Shown here piece by piece: positions 25,999 to 34,593 of a DNA stretch of 64,000 nt. Under the pieces are notes generated by a model, which searched no databases, was not told the DNA's origin, and saw only the letters and a list, made by a program, of their open reading frames with translations. A program made the translations under genes and the position numbers. The stretch spans positions 868,001 through 932,000 of the forward strand of contig NZ_MWPH01000001.1 in assembly GCF_002177135.1 (NCBI RefSeq), in the 5' to 3' direction. Origin of the DNA: Natronolimnobius baerhuensis (GTDB taxonomy: Archaea; Halobacteriota; Halobacteria; Halobacteriales; Natrialbaceae). The stretch's first letter is position 1, and each line of letters begins with the position of its first letter.

Positions 25999-26859
25999 TT
26001 ACTCGTCGGGTTGGTTCTGGGCGACGGTTCGAGCATCGTCGACGATGACGCCGATATCGCCACCGAGGTCATCGCGTTCCGAGAGTGGCCCAGCCAGTGG
26101 ATAGGCGCGTTCGGTAATCCCCTGATTGTTTGCGAGCACGACCAGATTGATGTGGTTGAAGGTGTACTCGCCGTGGTCGTGGTTGTCGTGTTCGTCGCCG
26201 TTGTGGCTATCGTGATTATCACCTTCCGCGTCGTCACCGTTGTGACCATCGTGGTCGTCATCCTCGCCGTCGTGGTCCTGCTCACTGTCGTCCGCATCCT
26301 CGTCTTCGTCCTCGACTCGTTCAACCCCCATACCGAAGTCCTCCATGAGCCACTGTTCGCCCTCCTCGTAGCTCTCCGGCCGGAGGAAATGCCAGTTGTC
26401 CGCCTCGTAGTCGACGCTCTGTTCGATGCCGTACTCCTCGAGAACATCTGGCGTGTCGCGTTCGGGGTCGAACGTGTACGCTAACAGCGCGATATCGTCC
26501 TCGTAGCCGTTCTCGCGTGCGTCTTCCTGCACGCGGCGAAGTCGCGTCAACAGTGCGGGACAGGCACCGTCCGGACAAGAAGTGAAGAAAAACGTGATGA
26601 GAAGTGCGCGGTCGCCGATGAAATCCTCGAGTGAGACGGTCTCGTCGGCAATCGGGTCCGGAATCGCAAAGTCGGGGAACGCCTCGCCGTGAATCGGGTG
26701 CGATGGATCACCGCGAGTCTGATCCGGCGGGCTAAGGACGGTGTCGCTGTCGTCGCCGAGTCCGACAGTCCCCATTGCGTCGTCGAGACAACCGGCGAGG
26801 CCAGCGAGACCGGTGACACTCGCCGCACCGAGTGAGCCGAGGTACGTCCGTCGTTCCAT
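25999..26859 (-). CDS. SCO1/SenC-family lipoprotein with an Asp/His-rich insertion
   Basis: 286 aa. MERRTYLGSLGAASVTGLAG is a Tat-type signal ending in the lipobox LAGC. The thioredoxin-like SCO fold follows, with FFFTSCPDGACPALLTRL: the CxxxC copper-binding pair, here CPDGAC. HINLVVLANNQG carries a late His, the usual third copper ligand. Between about residues 187 and 233 the fold is interrupted by a run of Asp, Glu, His, Gly and Asn, unusual in length and likely to bind metal or solvate the loop. SCO proteins deliver copper to the CuA site of cytochrome oxidase. First gene of the SCO-TlpA-CcdA operon. Confidence 0.88.
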   Translation of the reverse strand: MERRTYLGSLGAASVTGLAGLAGCLDDAMGTVGLGDDSDTVLSPPDQTRGDPSHPIHGEAFPDFAIPDPIADETVSLEDFIGDRALLITFFFTSCPDGACPALLTRLRRVQEDARENGYEDDIALLAYTFDPERDTPDVLEEYGIEQSVDYEADNWHFLRPESYEEGEQWLMEDFGMGVERVEDEDEDADDSEQDHDGEDDDHDGHNGDDAEGDNHDSHNGDEHDNHDHGEYTFNHINLVVLANNQGITERAYPLAGPLSERDDLGGDIGVIVDDARTVAQNQPDE

Positions 26860-26868
26860 ACTAGCCTG

Positions 26869-26970
26869 TTAGCCGGTGTCCTCAAAGGTTCGTTGGTACA
26901 CCTCACGAAGCAGGGGCTGACAGATCGGCGTCGCGTCCTCGAGTGTCGGCGTATGTGGCGTTCGTTTCAC
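26869..26970 (-). CDS. Possible 33-aa small ORF upstream of the SCO gene
   Basis: A GTG frame encodes KRTPHTPTLEDATPICQPLL after the start and ends VYQRTFEDTG, stopping 9 bp before the SCO ATG. Composition looks haloarchaeal. The frame just upstream (ending FDAVRAAFGRRIE and TGA, overlapping this GTG as GTGA) also looks protein-like, so this could be a frameshifted remnant rather than a leader peptide. No family recognised. Confidence 0.22.
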   Translation of the reverse strand: MKRTPHTPTLEDATPICQPLLREVYQRTFEDTG

Positions 26971-27080
26971 TCGATTCGCCTGCCGAAAGCCGCCCGTACC
27001 GCGTCGAACGATTCAAAACTGTTCGCAGACGCGACAGTACGACTGCTATAACTATCAAATGGGGTCAAATACAGCCGGCT

Positions 27081-27254
27081 ATGTCTCGTTCGAATCGCTC
27101 ATCAATGCACATCGGCTGCCCTGAATGCGGTGCCACCGTCAACGGATTCGTCCCACCAGGCCCCGGCATCAGCACCGACGAAACGAACCGACTTCAGGGT
27201 CGTGAGACCACCTGTGACGGCTGCGGTCACGAACTCGAGTTCTACTTTTACTGA
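27081..27254 (+). CDS. Small zinc-ribbon protein
   Basis: 57 aa from ATG 27081; starting at ATG 27105 would give 49 aa. Two CxxC knuckles, IGCPECGATV and TTCDGCGHEL, separated by about 30 residues, should bind zinc, and the protein ends LEFYFY. No other domain. TATA-like CTATAACTATC lies at about 27042-27052, 29-39 bases upstream. The longer open frame from 26943 is not coding in character before this ATG. Function unknown. Confidence 0.65.
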   Translation: MSRSNRSSMHIGCPECGATVNGFVPPGPGISTDETNRLQGRETTCDGCGHELEFYFY

Positions 27255-27295
27255 TACTGATTCAGACTCGCCGTGAGCGCCAGCGCGTCAGTGCG

Positions 27296-28468
27296 TCAGC
27301 GCTCATGGATGCCACCCGTCTCCCAGCCACGCGGCGACTCGTTGAGCCGCTCTGCGCCATTGTCAGTCACTGCGACCAGATCCTCGATTCGAATCCCAAA
27401 GCGATCCTCGAGATAGATTCCCGGCTCGATGCTGAAGACCATGCCAGCCTCGAGTTTGCGGTCGTTGTCCGCGACGATGTACGGTGGTTCGTGGACCTCG
27501 AGGCCGACGCCGTGGCCGGTTCGGTGGACGAATGCGTCGCCGTAGTCCGCATCGGCGATGTGCTCGCGTGCGACTGCGTCGATCTCGCCGGCCGTGACGC
27601 CGGGTTTGACGGCGTCGACGGCGGCCTGTTGGGCCTCGGCAACGAGTTCGTGGATTGTCTCGTAGCCTTCGGGAGGGTCACCGACGACCATCGTTCGCGT
27701 CTGATCTCCGGGGTACTGTGTGTCGCCCGCGAGGTCGCTGTCGACGAACGCGCCGAAGTCCAGAACGAGTGGGTCGCCGCGCTGAATCGTCCGGTCGCCG
27801 CTGTGGTGATGGGGGCGAGCACTGTTCGGCCCGGACGCCACAATCGTCTCGAACGCGGGCTCGTGACCACCGTACTCTGCAAGCAGTCGGTCGATCTCGG
27901 CGGCTAGTTCGCGCTCGGTCAGCCCGCACAGTTGCTCGCCGCGCGAGCGAATCTCCATCGACACACGATCAGCGAGTTCGCCTGCCCGCGCCAGTGTCGC
28001 TAGTTCGGCCTCGTCCTTTCGAATCCGAAGTCCCTCGAGAACGTCACTCGCGAGGCCGAACTCGGCGGCTGGACAGAGTGACTGCAGATCCTGCATGAAC
28101 GTCGCCCACATGCGGTCGTCGACGAGAATCGCTGGCTGGCCGTCGCCCTCGAGGTCGAGATCGAACGACTCGAGCGTTCGTGAAATCGCCTCGAGCGGGT
28201 CGTCATTGTCGTCCCACAGCCGGAGTTTCAGCCTCGAGAGCGGCAGGTCCTCGAGTTGTGAGTTGTACATCGTGGGGGCGACGAACGTTGGTGATGCGTC
28301 CGCGCTCGCATGCGGGATAAACAATAGTAGGTGACGCTCGGACGGCGATTCGTCGAAGCCGGTGAGGTACGTCAAATTCGATCCGGGGGCGCACACGGCC
28401 AGTTGCGCCGGTCCGTCCTCGAGACGAGACTGACAGTCAGTGAGTCGCTGTTCGAACGGTGACTCCAT
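27296..28468 (-). CDS. M24 family metallopeptidase (Xaa-Pro aminopeptidase/dipeptidase type)
   Basis: 390 aa from ATG 28468; the first 33 codons of the longer frame lack family character. The N-terminal creatinase-like domain (about 1-150) has LTYLTGFDESPSERHLLLFI. The catalytic pita-bread domain has the five metal ligands: Asp in LVLDFGAFVD, a second Asp at YPGDQTRT, His in HRTGHGVGLEVHEPP, Glu in FSIEPGIYLE and Glu in IRIEDLVAV. It should cleave N-terminal or dipeptide bonds before proline. Stands alone, convergent with the zinc-ribbon gene. Confidence 0.92.
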   Translation of the reverse strand: MESPFEQRLTDCQSRLEDGPAQLAVCAPGSNLTYLTGFDESPSERHLLLFIPHASADASPTFVAPTMYNSQLEDLPLSRLKLRLWDDNDDPLEAISRTLESFDLDLEGDGQPAILVDDRMWATFMQDLQSLCPAAEFGLASDVLEGLRIRKDEAELATLARAGELADRVSMEIRSRGEQLCGLTERELAAEIDRLLAEYGGHEPAFETIVASGPNSARPHHHSGDRTIQRGDPLVLDFGAFVDSDLAGDTQYPGDQTRTMVVGDPPEGYETIHELVAEAQQAAVDAVKPGVTAGEIDAVAREHIADADYGDAFVHRTGHGVGLEVHEPPYIVADNDRKLEAGMVFSIEPGIYLEDRFGIRIEDLVAVTDNGAERLNESPRGWETGGIHER

Positions 28469-28759
28469 ACACAACGTAGCGCATGCGTCCAGAAGTACAT
28501 CCCGGAGCGGGCCATCAGTCGCTGCTGTGGGTGCGAAACGCGACTGAGGGCGTGGAACTACTCGCACACAGTGGAGGTGTTGACTAGGCTATAGCGAATC
28601 ACATGAACAAGTGTTTAGAATTAGTCATGTATTATGGATAATTGGATCGTTAAAACTGATTGACCGTTCATCTGCTCGAAACACTACGGCGGGTTATTAA
28701 ATCTCCATGCAGTTGCAGGCCACGAATCAACCCGTCGTGGGGCTGTGATATAGCAGCGA
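28469..28759 (+). promoter_or_regulatory. AT-rich divergent region upstream of otsA
   Basis: 291 bp between the M24 peptidase and otsA. The part 28575-28710 is clearly AT-rich for this genome. TTATTAAAT at 28694-28702 is a good TATA box, giving a leader of about 35 bases. ACATGA at 28601-28606 pairs with TCATGT at 28625-28630 and could be a regulator site upstream of that promoter. No gene seen. Confidence 0.45.
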
Positions 28760-30394
28760 ATGCGATTCACTGCAGCGCGTCCGTCGTCGAGTTCGGATCG
28801 ACAGTCGGTACGAGCCGACGGCGGTACTCGAGCGTTCGATACCGGGTCGAACTACCCCGAGTCGTTGATTGTTGTCTCAAATCGTCAGCCGTATCGCCAC
28901 ACCTACGAGGACGCCAGTGGCACGGATGGCGATGACGATAGTGACCGACCGATTTCGGTCGACGAACCAGCCGGCGGCCTGACCGCTGGACTTGACCCAG
29001 TCGTCCAGGAAACCAGCGGCACCTGGATCGCCTGGGGTGACGGCGATGCCGACTTCAAGGTCACTGACGAGCATAACTGCGTCAGTGTCCCACCCGAGGA
29101 GGATGCATACACACTGCGCCGGATCGACCTCAGCGACGAGGCCGTCGACTCGTACTACTACGGATTCAGCAACCGGGTCCTCTGGCCGCTCTGTCACGGC
29201 TTTACCGATCTCATCTGCCACCGTTCGGACGACTTCGACTGGTATCAGACGGTCAACGAGCGCTTCGCCGACGCCGTTGCTGACCACGCGAGCGAGGAGT
29301 CGGTTGTCTGGCTACAGGACTACCACTTCGCGCTGGCACCACGGATGATTCAGGACAATGAGGACGTTCCCGACTCGACAACCGTCGCCCAGTTCTGGCA
29401 CATTCCGTGGCCAACACCATCAGCCCTCCAGCGCTGTCCCGCCGCAGGCCACCTCCTCGAGGGCGTCCTCGGCAACGACTTGCTCGGATTCCACGTCGAG
29501 CGGTTCGCAGACCGCTTCCTCGAGTGCGTCGAGCAGTTCCTGCCGACTGCGGATGTCGACCGACAACAGCGGACTGTCACGTACGCTGGACAGACGACGC
29601 GTGCCGTCGCGACGCCGATGGGTGTCGATGCCGAGTCCTACGACCGAGATGCCCGCTCGGTCGACTCGAGCCAGATTTCGTCGCTGTTCGACGAGTACGA
29701 TGTCCACGAGGACACTGCCGTTGGTCTCGGCGTCGACCGCCTCGACTACACGAAAGGAATCCCCGAGCGATTCGCCGCCCTCGAGCGCTTCTTCGAAGAC
29801 AACCCGGAATGGCAGGGTGAGTTTACGTTCATTCAGAAGTCAACGCCCTCGCGAACGAACATTCCAGCCTATCAGCACCACGGCGAACTCGTTCGCAGCG
29901 AGGCCAAGCGAATTAACCACCGCTTCGGGACCGACGACTGGCAACCGATCATCTACACGGAAGCCTACCTCGAGCATGAGACGCTCTGTGGGCTGTACCG
30001 CCACGCTGACGTCATGGTCGTCAACCCGCTCATCGACGGGATGAATCTGGTCGCACAGGAGTTCGTTGCCTCGAACGTCGACGCGACGGGGACGCTCGTC
30101 CTGAGTGACCAGGCAGGCGCACATGATCGACTCGGTTCGCATGCGGTCTCTATCGACCCAACCGCCGTCGATGACATTGCCTCCGGAATCGAAGAGGCCC
30201 TTTCGATGCCCACCCAGGAGCGCCAGCGTCGACTGACCACGCTCCGCGAGCGCGTCTTCGATGGCGACCTCGAGCAGTGGATGGATGCCCAGTTCGACTG
30301 GATACACCACGTTCATCCCCACTCAGACGAACGAGATGATCCTGACTCGCGCCGCGACTCGAGCGACTACAAACCCCACGAACCCACTGCCTGA
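28760..30394 (+). CDS. otsA: Trehalose-6-phosphate synthase (GT20)
   Basis: 544 aa. Family blocks are present in order: LIVVSNRQPY, PAGGLTAGLDPV (N-terminal phosphate loop), VWLQDYHFALAPRMI, a FWHIPWP motif, GFHVERFADRFLECV, LGVDRLDYTKGIPERF and VNPLIDGMNLVAQEFVA. It makes trehalose-6-P from UDP-glucose and glucose-6-P. The N-terminus carries about 35 extra polar residues; no better start exists. otsB begins 3 bp after the stop. Trehalose is a compatible solute, so osmotic or stress control through the AT-rich upstream region is likely. Confidence 0.93.
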   Translation: MRFTAARPSSSSDRQSVRADGGTRAFDTGSNYPESLIVVSNRQPYRHTYEDASGTDGDDDSDRPISVDEPAGGLTAGLDPVVQETSGTWIAWGDGDADFKVTDEHNCVSVPPEEDAYTLRRIDLSDEAVDSYYYGFSNRVLWPLCHGFTDLICHRSDDFDWYQTVNERFADAVADHASEESVVWLQDYHFALAPRMIQDNEDVPDSTTVAQFWHIPWPTPSALQRCPAAGHLLEGVLGNDLLGFHVERFADRFLECVEQFLPTADVDRQQRTVTYAGQTTRAVATPMGVDAESYDRDARSVDSSQISSLFDEYDVHEDTAVGLGVDRLDYTKGIPERFAALERFFEDNPEWQGEFTFIQKSTPSRTNIPAYQHHGELVRSEAKRINHRFGTDDWQPIIYTEAYLEHETLCGLYRHADVMVVNPLIDGMNLVAQEFVASNVDATGTLVLSDQAGAHDRLGSHAVSIDPTAVDDIASGIEEALSMPTQERQRRLTTLRERVFDGDLEQWMDAQFDWIHHVHPHSDERDDPDSRRDSSDYKPHEPTA

Positions 30395-30397
30395 TCG

Positions 30398-31264
30398 ATG
30401 ACAGGGACAGCATCCGTTCCGTCGCCGCTCGAGGAGGCACTGCCATTGGTTCGAACCACACTCGAGTCTGCCTCGCAGCTGCTGGTCTGTCTGGACTTCG
30501 ATGGGACGCTCGCGCCAATCGTCGCTGAGCCGGACGCGGCGACGCCGACGCCAGCAAACCAGTCCGCAGTTGCGAGCCTCGCTAGCGAAGCGAGCGTGAC
30601 GACAGCAATCGTCAGCGGCCGCGCACTCACTGACGTCCGCGAGCGCATCGACGGGCCAACGATCTACGCCGGAAACCACGGCCTCGAGTTAGAACGCAAC
30701 GAGTCGGTTGCGGTCCATCCAATCGCACGCAAGCGGGCGACGACAATCGATCACGTCTGTTCGACCCTCGAGACCGTCCTCGAGCCAATTCCAAACGCAC
30801 GGATCGAGAACAAGCGCCTGACTGGGACCGTCCACGTCAGAGCCGTCCCAGACGCCGCACGCCCCGCTATTGCTCGTCTCACACAATCAGTCGTCGACCG
30901 TATCGGTGGCGACGCACTGACCGTGTCGGATGGGAAACGCATCCTCGAGATCGGGCCATCGGTGCCGTGGGGAAAAGGAAACGCCGTCGAGTTGATCGAA
31001 TCGACGTGTCCGCCCGCGACGGTGCCGATCTACATCGGCGACGACGTCACCGACGAATCCGCGTTTCAGGCGGTCGAGCCTGACGGCATTGGGATCAGAG
31101 TCGGCGATGAACAGCCATCGCAGGCGTCGTATCGGGTCGACTCACCCGCCGACGTTGCAGCCCTCCTCGAGTGGCTCGGATCTGCCGGACTCTCGATACT
31201 CGAGGACGACGCCACGCCGTCACAGTCGGGTGCTCGCGAACCCGTCACGCCCCGAAAGCGATGA
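30398..31264 (+). CDS. otsB: Trehalose-6-phosphate phosphatase (HAD family)
   Basis: 288 aa. HAD motif I is LLVCLDFDGTLAPIV, motif II IVSGRAL, followed by the TPP-typical YAGNHGLELE, and motif IV YIGDDVTDESAFQAVE. Lys in GPSVPWGKGNAVELI is the expected motif III residue. It removes phosphate from trehalose-6-P made by the preceding OtsA, with which it forms a two-gene operon (3-bp spacing). The C-terminal 40 residues after LLEWLGS are low complexity. Confidence 0.93.
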   Translation: MTGTASVPSPLEEALPLVRTTLESASQLLVCLDFDGTLAPIVAEPDAATPTPANQSAVASLASEASVTTAIVSGRALTDVRERIDGPTIYAGNHGLELERNESVAVHPIARKRATTIDHVCSTLETVLEPIPNARIENKRLTGTVHVRAVPDAARPAIARLTQSVVDRIGGDALTVSDGKRILEIGPSVPWGKGNAVELIESTCPPATVPIYIGDDVTDESAFQAVEPDGIGIRVGDEQPSQASYRVDSPADVAALLEWLGSAGLSILEDDATPSQSGAREPVTPRKR

Positions 31265-31490
31265 CACACACTCGCGACCTCGAGTCATGAGTGTCTCCCC
31301 GAAGACAAGTGCTGTTTTTCATCGAACAGGTCTGCAATACTGGATTTGTGTAATCGACATTCTGGGATTGTGAACCATCGGCATAGATATCATGCAGCGA
31401 TATTGCACAGGAATTCACAGTATTGTGGAACGAGAGCCGAAAGTCTTAGTTACCAGTGGAAATATAGTATTCGTACGAGAGTGAACCAGT

Positions 31491-31838
31491 GTGAAACTAC
31501 GTCAACCAACTGACTTCCTGATCCTCGAAGCACTCGAGGACAAGGGGCGAAACGTGGCAACGAACCTCGCAGCACATACGGGCAAGAGCCGAAAGAACAT
31601 CAACACCAGACTGCCAGTTCTCGAGGACTACGGACTCGTCGAGAAGATCGGCCCGGCCGAACGCTCCGGCCTCTACGAGATCACCTCGATGGGGAAAGCC
31701 GCACTGGTCTACCAGGACCAGTACGACGAGGCAGACGACTTCGAGGCGCTCATCGAAGGGCCAAGCGCGGGTTCGTCTGCGGGCGCCGACGCACAGGCCG
31801 AGTTCGTCCGCGGTGAGGACGACTCCGACGACGAGTAA
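31491..31838 (+). CDS. PhiH1-repressor-like winged-helix protein
   Basis: 115 aa, GTG start. KLRQPTDFLILEALEDKGRN, VATNLAAHTGKSRKNINTRL and PVLEDYGLVEKIGPAERSGL form a winged helix of the kind annotated in haloarchaea as phage phiH1 repressor protein; these are chromosomal regulators, not evidence for a prophage. The C-terminal 35 residues are acidic and disordered. GAAATATAGTATTCG about 25-30 bases upstream suggests a leaderless promoter. No other phage-like gene is nearby. Confidence 0.8.
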   Translation: MKLRQPTDFLILEALEDKGRNVATNLAAHTGKSRKNINTRLPVLEDYGLVEKIGPAERSGLYEITSMGKAALVYQDQYDEADDFEALIEGPSAGSSAGADAQAEFVRGEDDSDDE

Positions 31839-31946
31839 CGCTATCGAACGAGACAGTGGCTGGTTCGAAAACGCTGGGACGGGCCGTGGCGGCCCGCCGA
31901 ACTATGGCGTTCTGGGGTTCTCGTTTTCGACAGCTGAACCAGTTCC

Positions 31947-32714
31947 CTAATCGTCAGCAGCGCGAGCGGCGAGTGCGCGACGTGAACACGCCGAAAAAGA
32001 CAGACTGAGCGCTCGCTGACTGCTCTCTGGAACCGGATAGACCGATCCACAGTGGCTCTGCTCGCCGGCATAGTCGGACCCGAACGCGTACGTACTGAGC
32101 ATCGGCGTCGCGATACCGATTCCATCCTCACGAACGACAGCCCCGTGTTCGTGATCCAGTCCAAGCGCGTGACCGATTTCGTGCAACAGCACCTGCATCG
32201 TCCGCACTCGCGTCGTCACCGGAACGGTCCATGGGAACGCCGTCTCCGGGCCGGTCTCGAGGACGTCATCGAACGACTCGAGGACGGCGATGTGGCGTGC
32301 GCCGCCAACTGAGGCGATGCGGGGCATGCCGTAGCCTGTCGGTGCCACTCTCATCTGCCCATCAGTCACGAGGAGATTGACGTGGCGTGCTGGATCGATG
32401 TCGCCGAGACTGATCGCGCCCGACCCGACTTGAAGCGGCCACTCGCCGCGGCTCGTTACTCGCGCCCCGTCTTCGGTTCCGACTGCAACTGGGCCACCGA
32501 ACGAGAGGTCGACCGTCCAGAACTCGAAGTCGAAACAGCGGATGACGTACTCGCGGATTCGGCGCTTGAGGCCATCGTAGGTCGCCGCCTGCTCGGAGAA
32601 CCAGACACCAATCTCGAGAGTCTCGATAGGATCTCGAGTCGCGTAGGCGAGCGTCCCCAGTGATGCAACAGAGCCAATTGCACCGAGGAACGCTCGCCGG
32701 TTCATGACTGTCAT
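31947..32714 (-). CDS. Exported matrixin-like zinc metalloprotease
   Basis: 255 aa; ATGs at 32714 and 32705 (MNRRAFLGAIGSVASLGTLA), the latter giving a cleaner Tat signal. The zinc site LLHEIGHALGLDHEHG has the HExxHxxGxxH metzincin motif (near residue 182), and MLSTYAF could provide the Met-turn. Upstream beta-strands (LEIGVWFSEQAATY, HVNLLVTDGQM) fit an archaemetzincin/matrixin core. Likely secreted or membrane-anchored, substrate unknown. It stands between the phiH1-like gene (convergent) and a small hypothetical gene on the same strand. Confidence 0.8.
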   Translation of the reverse strand: MTVMNRRAFLGAIGSVASLGTLAYATRDPIETLEIGVWFSEQAATYDGLKRRIREYVIRCFDFEFWTVDLSFGGPVAVGTEDGARVTSRGEWPLQVGSGAISLGDIDPARHVNLLVTDGQMRVAPTGYGMPRIASVGGARHIAVLESFDDVLETGPETAFPWTVPVTTRVRTMQVLLHEIGHALGLDHEHGAVVREDGIGIATPMLSTYAFGSDYAGEQSHCGSVYPVPESSQRALSLSFSACSRRALAARAADD

Positions 32715-32759
32715 TGGAATCCGAACGATCCAATTACTCGTGGTTAACAGATGCAGCCC

Positions 32760-33152
32760 TTATCCGCCCGACTCGTCGTGACTCGAGTTTGACCTCGAGA
32801 ATCGGCGGGTGTCGACGACGCGTGCGCTCTCGCCACGAACGCGGATTTCGACCCACGACGGGGCGTTACAGACGTCGATAGCTGTCAACATCAACAGTCG
32901 CTTGCCGCCCGTTTCGACGAGTTGTCGGTCGGGGGTTGTTTGGCGGAGACAGAGTTGCCACGCCCCGCGTCGAAACTGACGTGAGACTTCCCATTCGGTG
33001 TAGTACTGTCCGTTCGATCCCTCGTAGAGTCGATCAACGGGTGTGTTTGCTACACCCGCCACAGGATCGCCTCCGTTCGCACTCGAGTCGGTCGCGTCCC
33101 CACACACGCGCCTCCCGAACCCGTTACACCAGCAATCATCACTCCCATTCAC
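32760..33152 (-). CDS. Small hypothetical haloarchaeal protein
   Basis: 130 aa; a GTG at residue 34 (VANTPVDRLYEGSNGQYY) is an alternative start that removes an odd Cys- and Gly-rich N-terminus. The core YYTEWEVSRQFRRGAWQLCL, then LMLTAIDVCNAPSWVEIRVR, suggests a small beta-sheet protein; the C-terminus is Ser/His-rich. No signal peptide. I do not recognise the family. It may be co-transcribed with the protease gene 45 bp downstream. Confidence 0.55.
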   Translation of the reverse strand: MNGSDDCWCNGFGRRVCGDATDSSANGGDPVAGVANTPVDRLYEGSNGQYYTEWEVSRQFRRGAWQLCLRQTTPDRQLVETGGKRLLMLTAIDVCNAPSWVEIRVRGESARVVDTRRFSRSNSSHDESGG

Positions 33153-33303
33153 TCGAATGGAGAGTCGGTCTCCCCATCGGGGCTTGGGTTCACATACGTG
33201 ATCTTTATGAAATAGTGACTGTCAGTGGTACCGGACACTCACTCCAGCGTGACTCGTGGGAAACCCGAAACCCACATTACATCGACGCCCCCACCTGCAG
33301 GTA

Positions 33304-33840
33304 GTGACGCGCGTCTGTCTCATCGGGAATCCCGACTGTACCCTCCAGTACGAACTGCTCTCGCGCGAGACGTCCCGTGAGGCACTCGCAACCTACGATC
33401 TCACCCGCCCGTTCGATAACGCACTCGCGATGCGGACGGTCAGCATCGGTGCCGCCGTCTCGCTGCTCAACGACCTCCAGTGGTATCTCACCCGGTTCGT
33501 CGACGAAGCACTGATCAAGGATCCAAGCGTCAGCACCGACGAGTGGCTCTCGCGCCCGCTCGCAGAGGCGCTCCGAAACGGCACCCTCGAGCCCGCAGAC
33601 ACGGGCGAGTACTGCAAAATCTACGGCCTCGAGCGCGAGTCGAACGCGTTGTCGGCCGACGACGCTCCCACGACTGAGGAGACGACACAACCGGACGAAA
33701 CGGCCTCGAGTCCGGGTCGGCCGCGACTGGTCGAACCACTGTACGTTCGCCGGACGAACGGCGAGTTGCCGACGTACGATCTACGCGATGTCGAGGAGAC
33801 GCTCATCGTTCGGCTCACGGAAGACGAATATTCGCCGTAG
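33304..33840 (+). CDS. DUF5804-like haloarchaeal protein
   Basis: 178 aa from GTG 33304, preceded by the palindrome ACCTGCAGGT (33293-33302); the open frame from 33256 adds 16 non-family residues. TRVCLIGNPDCTLQYELLSR, ETSREALATYDLTRPFDNAL, and the SLLNDLQWYLTRFVDEALI block match what I recall of DUF5804, a haloarchaeal family of unknown function. A Thr/Glu/Pro-rich linker precedes a conserved-looking tail RLVEPLYVRRTNGELPTYDL. TATA-like CTTTATGAAAT lies near 33202-33212. Soluble by sequence. Confidence 0.65.
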   Translation: MTRVCLIGNPDCTLQYELLSRETSREALATYDLTRPFDNALAMRTVSIGAAVSLLNDLQWYLTRFVDEALIKDPSVSTDEWLSRPLAEALRNGTLEPADTGEYCKIYGLERESNALSADDAPTTEETTQPDETASSPGRPRLVEPLYVRRTNGELPTYDLRDVEETLIVRLTEDEYSP

Positions 33841-33850
33841 CCGGCGTCTC

Positions 33851-34534
33851 TTACTCAGTTGAATCCGACTCACTCGCAGAGGCAGTCGCGAGACCGACTC
33901 CGTGTTCAGTGCCATCAGCGGCAGTGACTCGAGCCGAGAGATCCGTAACTGGCGAGCCGTCGATGGAGACGCGAACGAGCGCGCCGACTGCCGTCAGCGC
34001 CTGGGCACACATCGTATCGTCGTCTGTCTCGTCGCGGACTGCAGCCTCGAGCGTGAGCGTGTCGCTGGCATCTTCGCTTTCATCACCGACCGACACCTCC
34101 TCGACGATCAGTTCGTAGCAGTGAGTCGGTGCCTCGGCCTCGAGTGCGATCAGCGATGACTGCTCGAAAACCGTCTCGGCAATGAACTCCTCGAGTGAGT
34201 CGGCCAGGCCTCGAGCGGCGAGCCAGTCATCCGTTTCGTCCTGCTCTGTAAGCAGCGTTACGTCTGGTTTCTCGGGCAGATCAGAGTGACTGTACTGTTC
34301 GATGTCGTACTCGAGGCCGGTGTCGTCGCCATCCGTGTCGTCGTCTGTCTCGTCAGCCGCATCAGTTGTCTCATCGTCAGTTTCGGTATCGTCTCCGCGT
34401 TCGTTTGTGGCCGACTCATCGTCATCGGTCGGCCCATCCGTGTCATCAAAATCAGTGAGACAACCGGCTGTAAGCGAGAGTATCCCGGCACCGGCACACA
34501 GCAGTGTGCGGCGAGTGGAGGACTGTGGGGGCAT
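33851..34534 (-). CDS. Exported lipoprotein of unknown function
   Basis: 227 aa. STRRTLLCAGAGILSLTAGC is a Tat-type signal ending in the lipobox LTAGC, so the mature protein should be lipid-anchored outside the membrane. A very acidic Asp/Thr linker (about 27-75) precedes a globular domain with DIEQYSHSDLPEKPDVTLLT, EQSSLIALEAEAPTHCYELI and a Cys-containing MCAQALTAVGALVRVSIDG. Family not recognised. It ends 11 bp before the convergent DUF5804-like gene. Confidence 0.75.
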   Translation of the reverse strand: MPPQSSTRRTLLCAGAGILSLTAGCLTDFDDTDGPTDDDESATNERGDDTETDDETTDAADETDDDTDGDDTGLEYDIEQYSHSDLPEKPDVTLLTEQDETDDWLAARGLADSLEEFIAETVFEQSSLIALEAEAPTHCYELIVEEVSVGDESEDASDTLTLEAAVRDETDDDTMCAQALTAVGALVRVSIDGSPVTDLSARVTAADGTEHGVGLATASASESDSTE

Positions 34535-34593
34535 ACCAAGTCGTAGACCACGACGGATAAAGACCCTTCGCGTAGGTGAAAAAGCCGTTTGTC

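Noticed and set aside
31491-31838. Prophage inferred from the phiH1-repressor-like gene
   Set aside because: No integrase, capsid, terminase, att repeats or tRNA target nearby; this family is common as chromosomal regulators.
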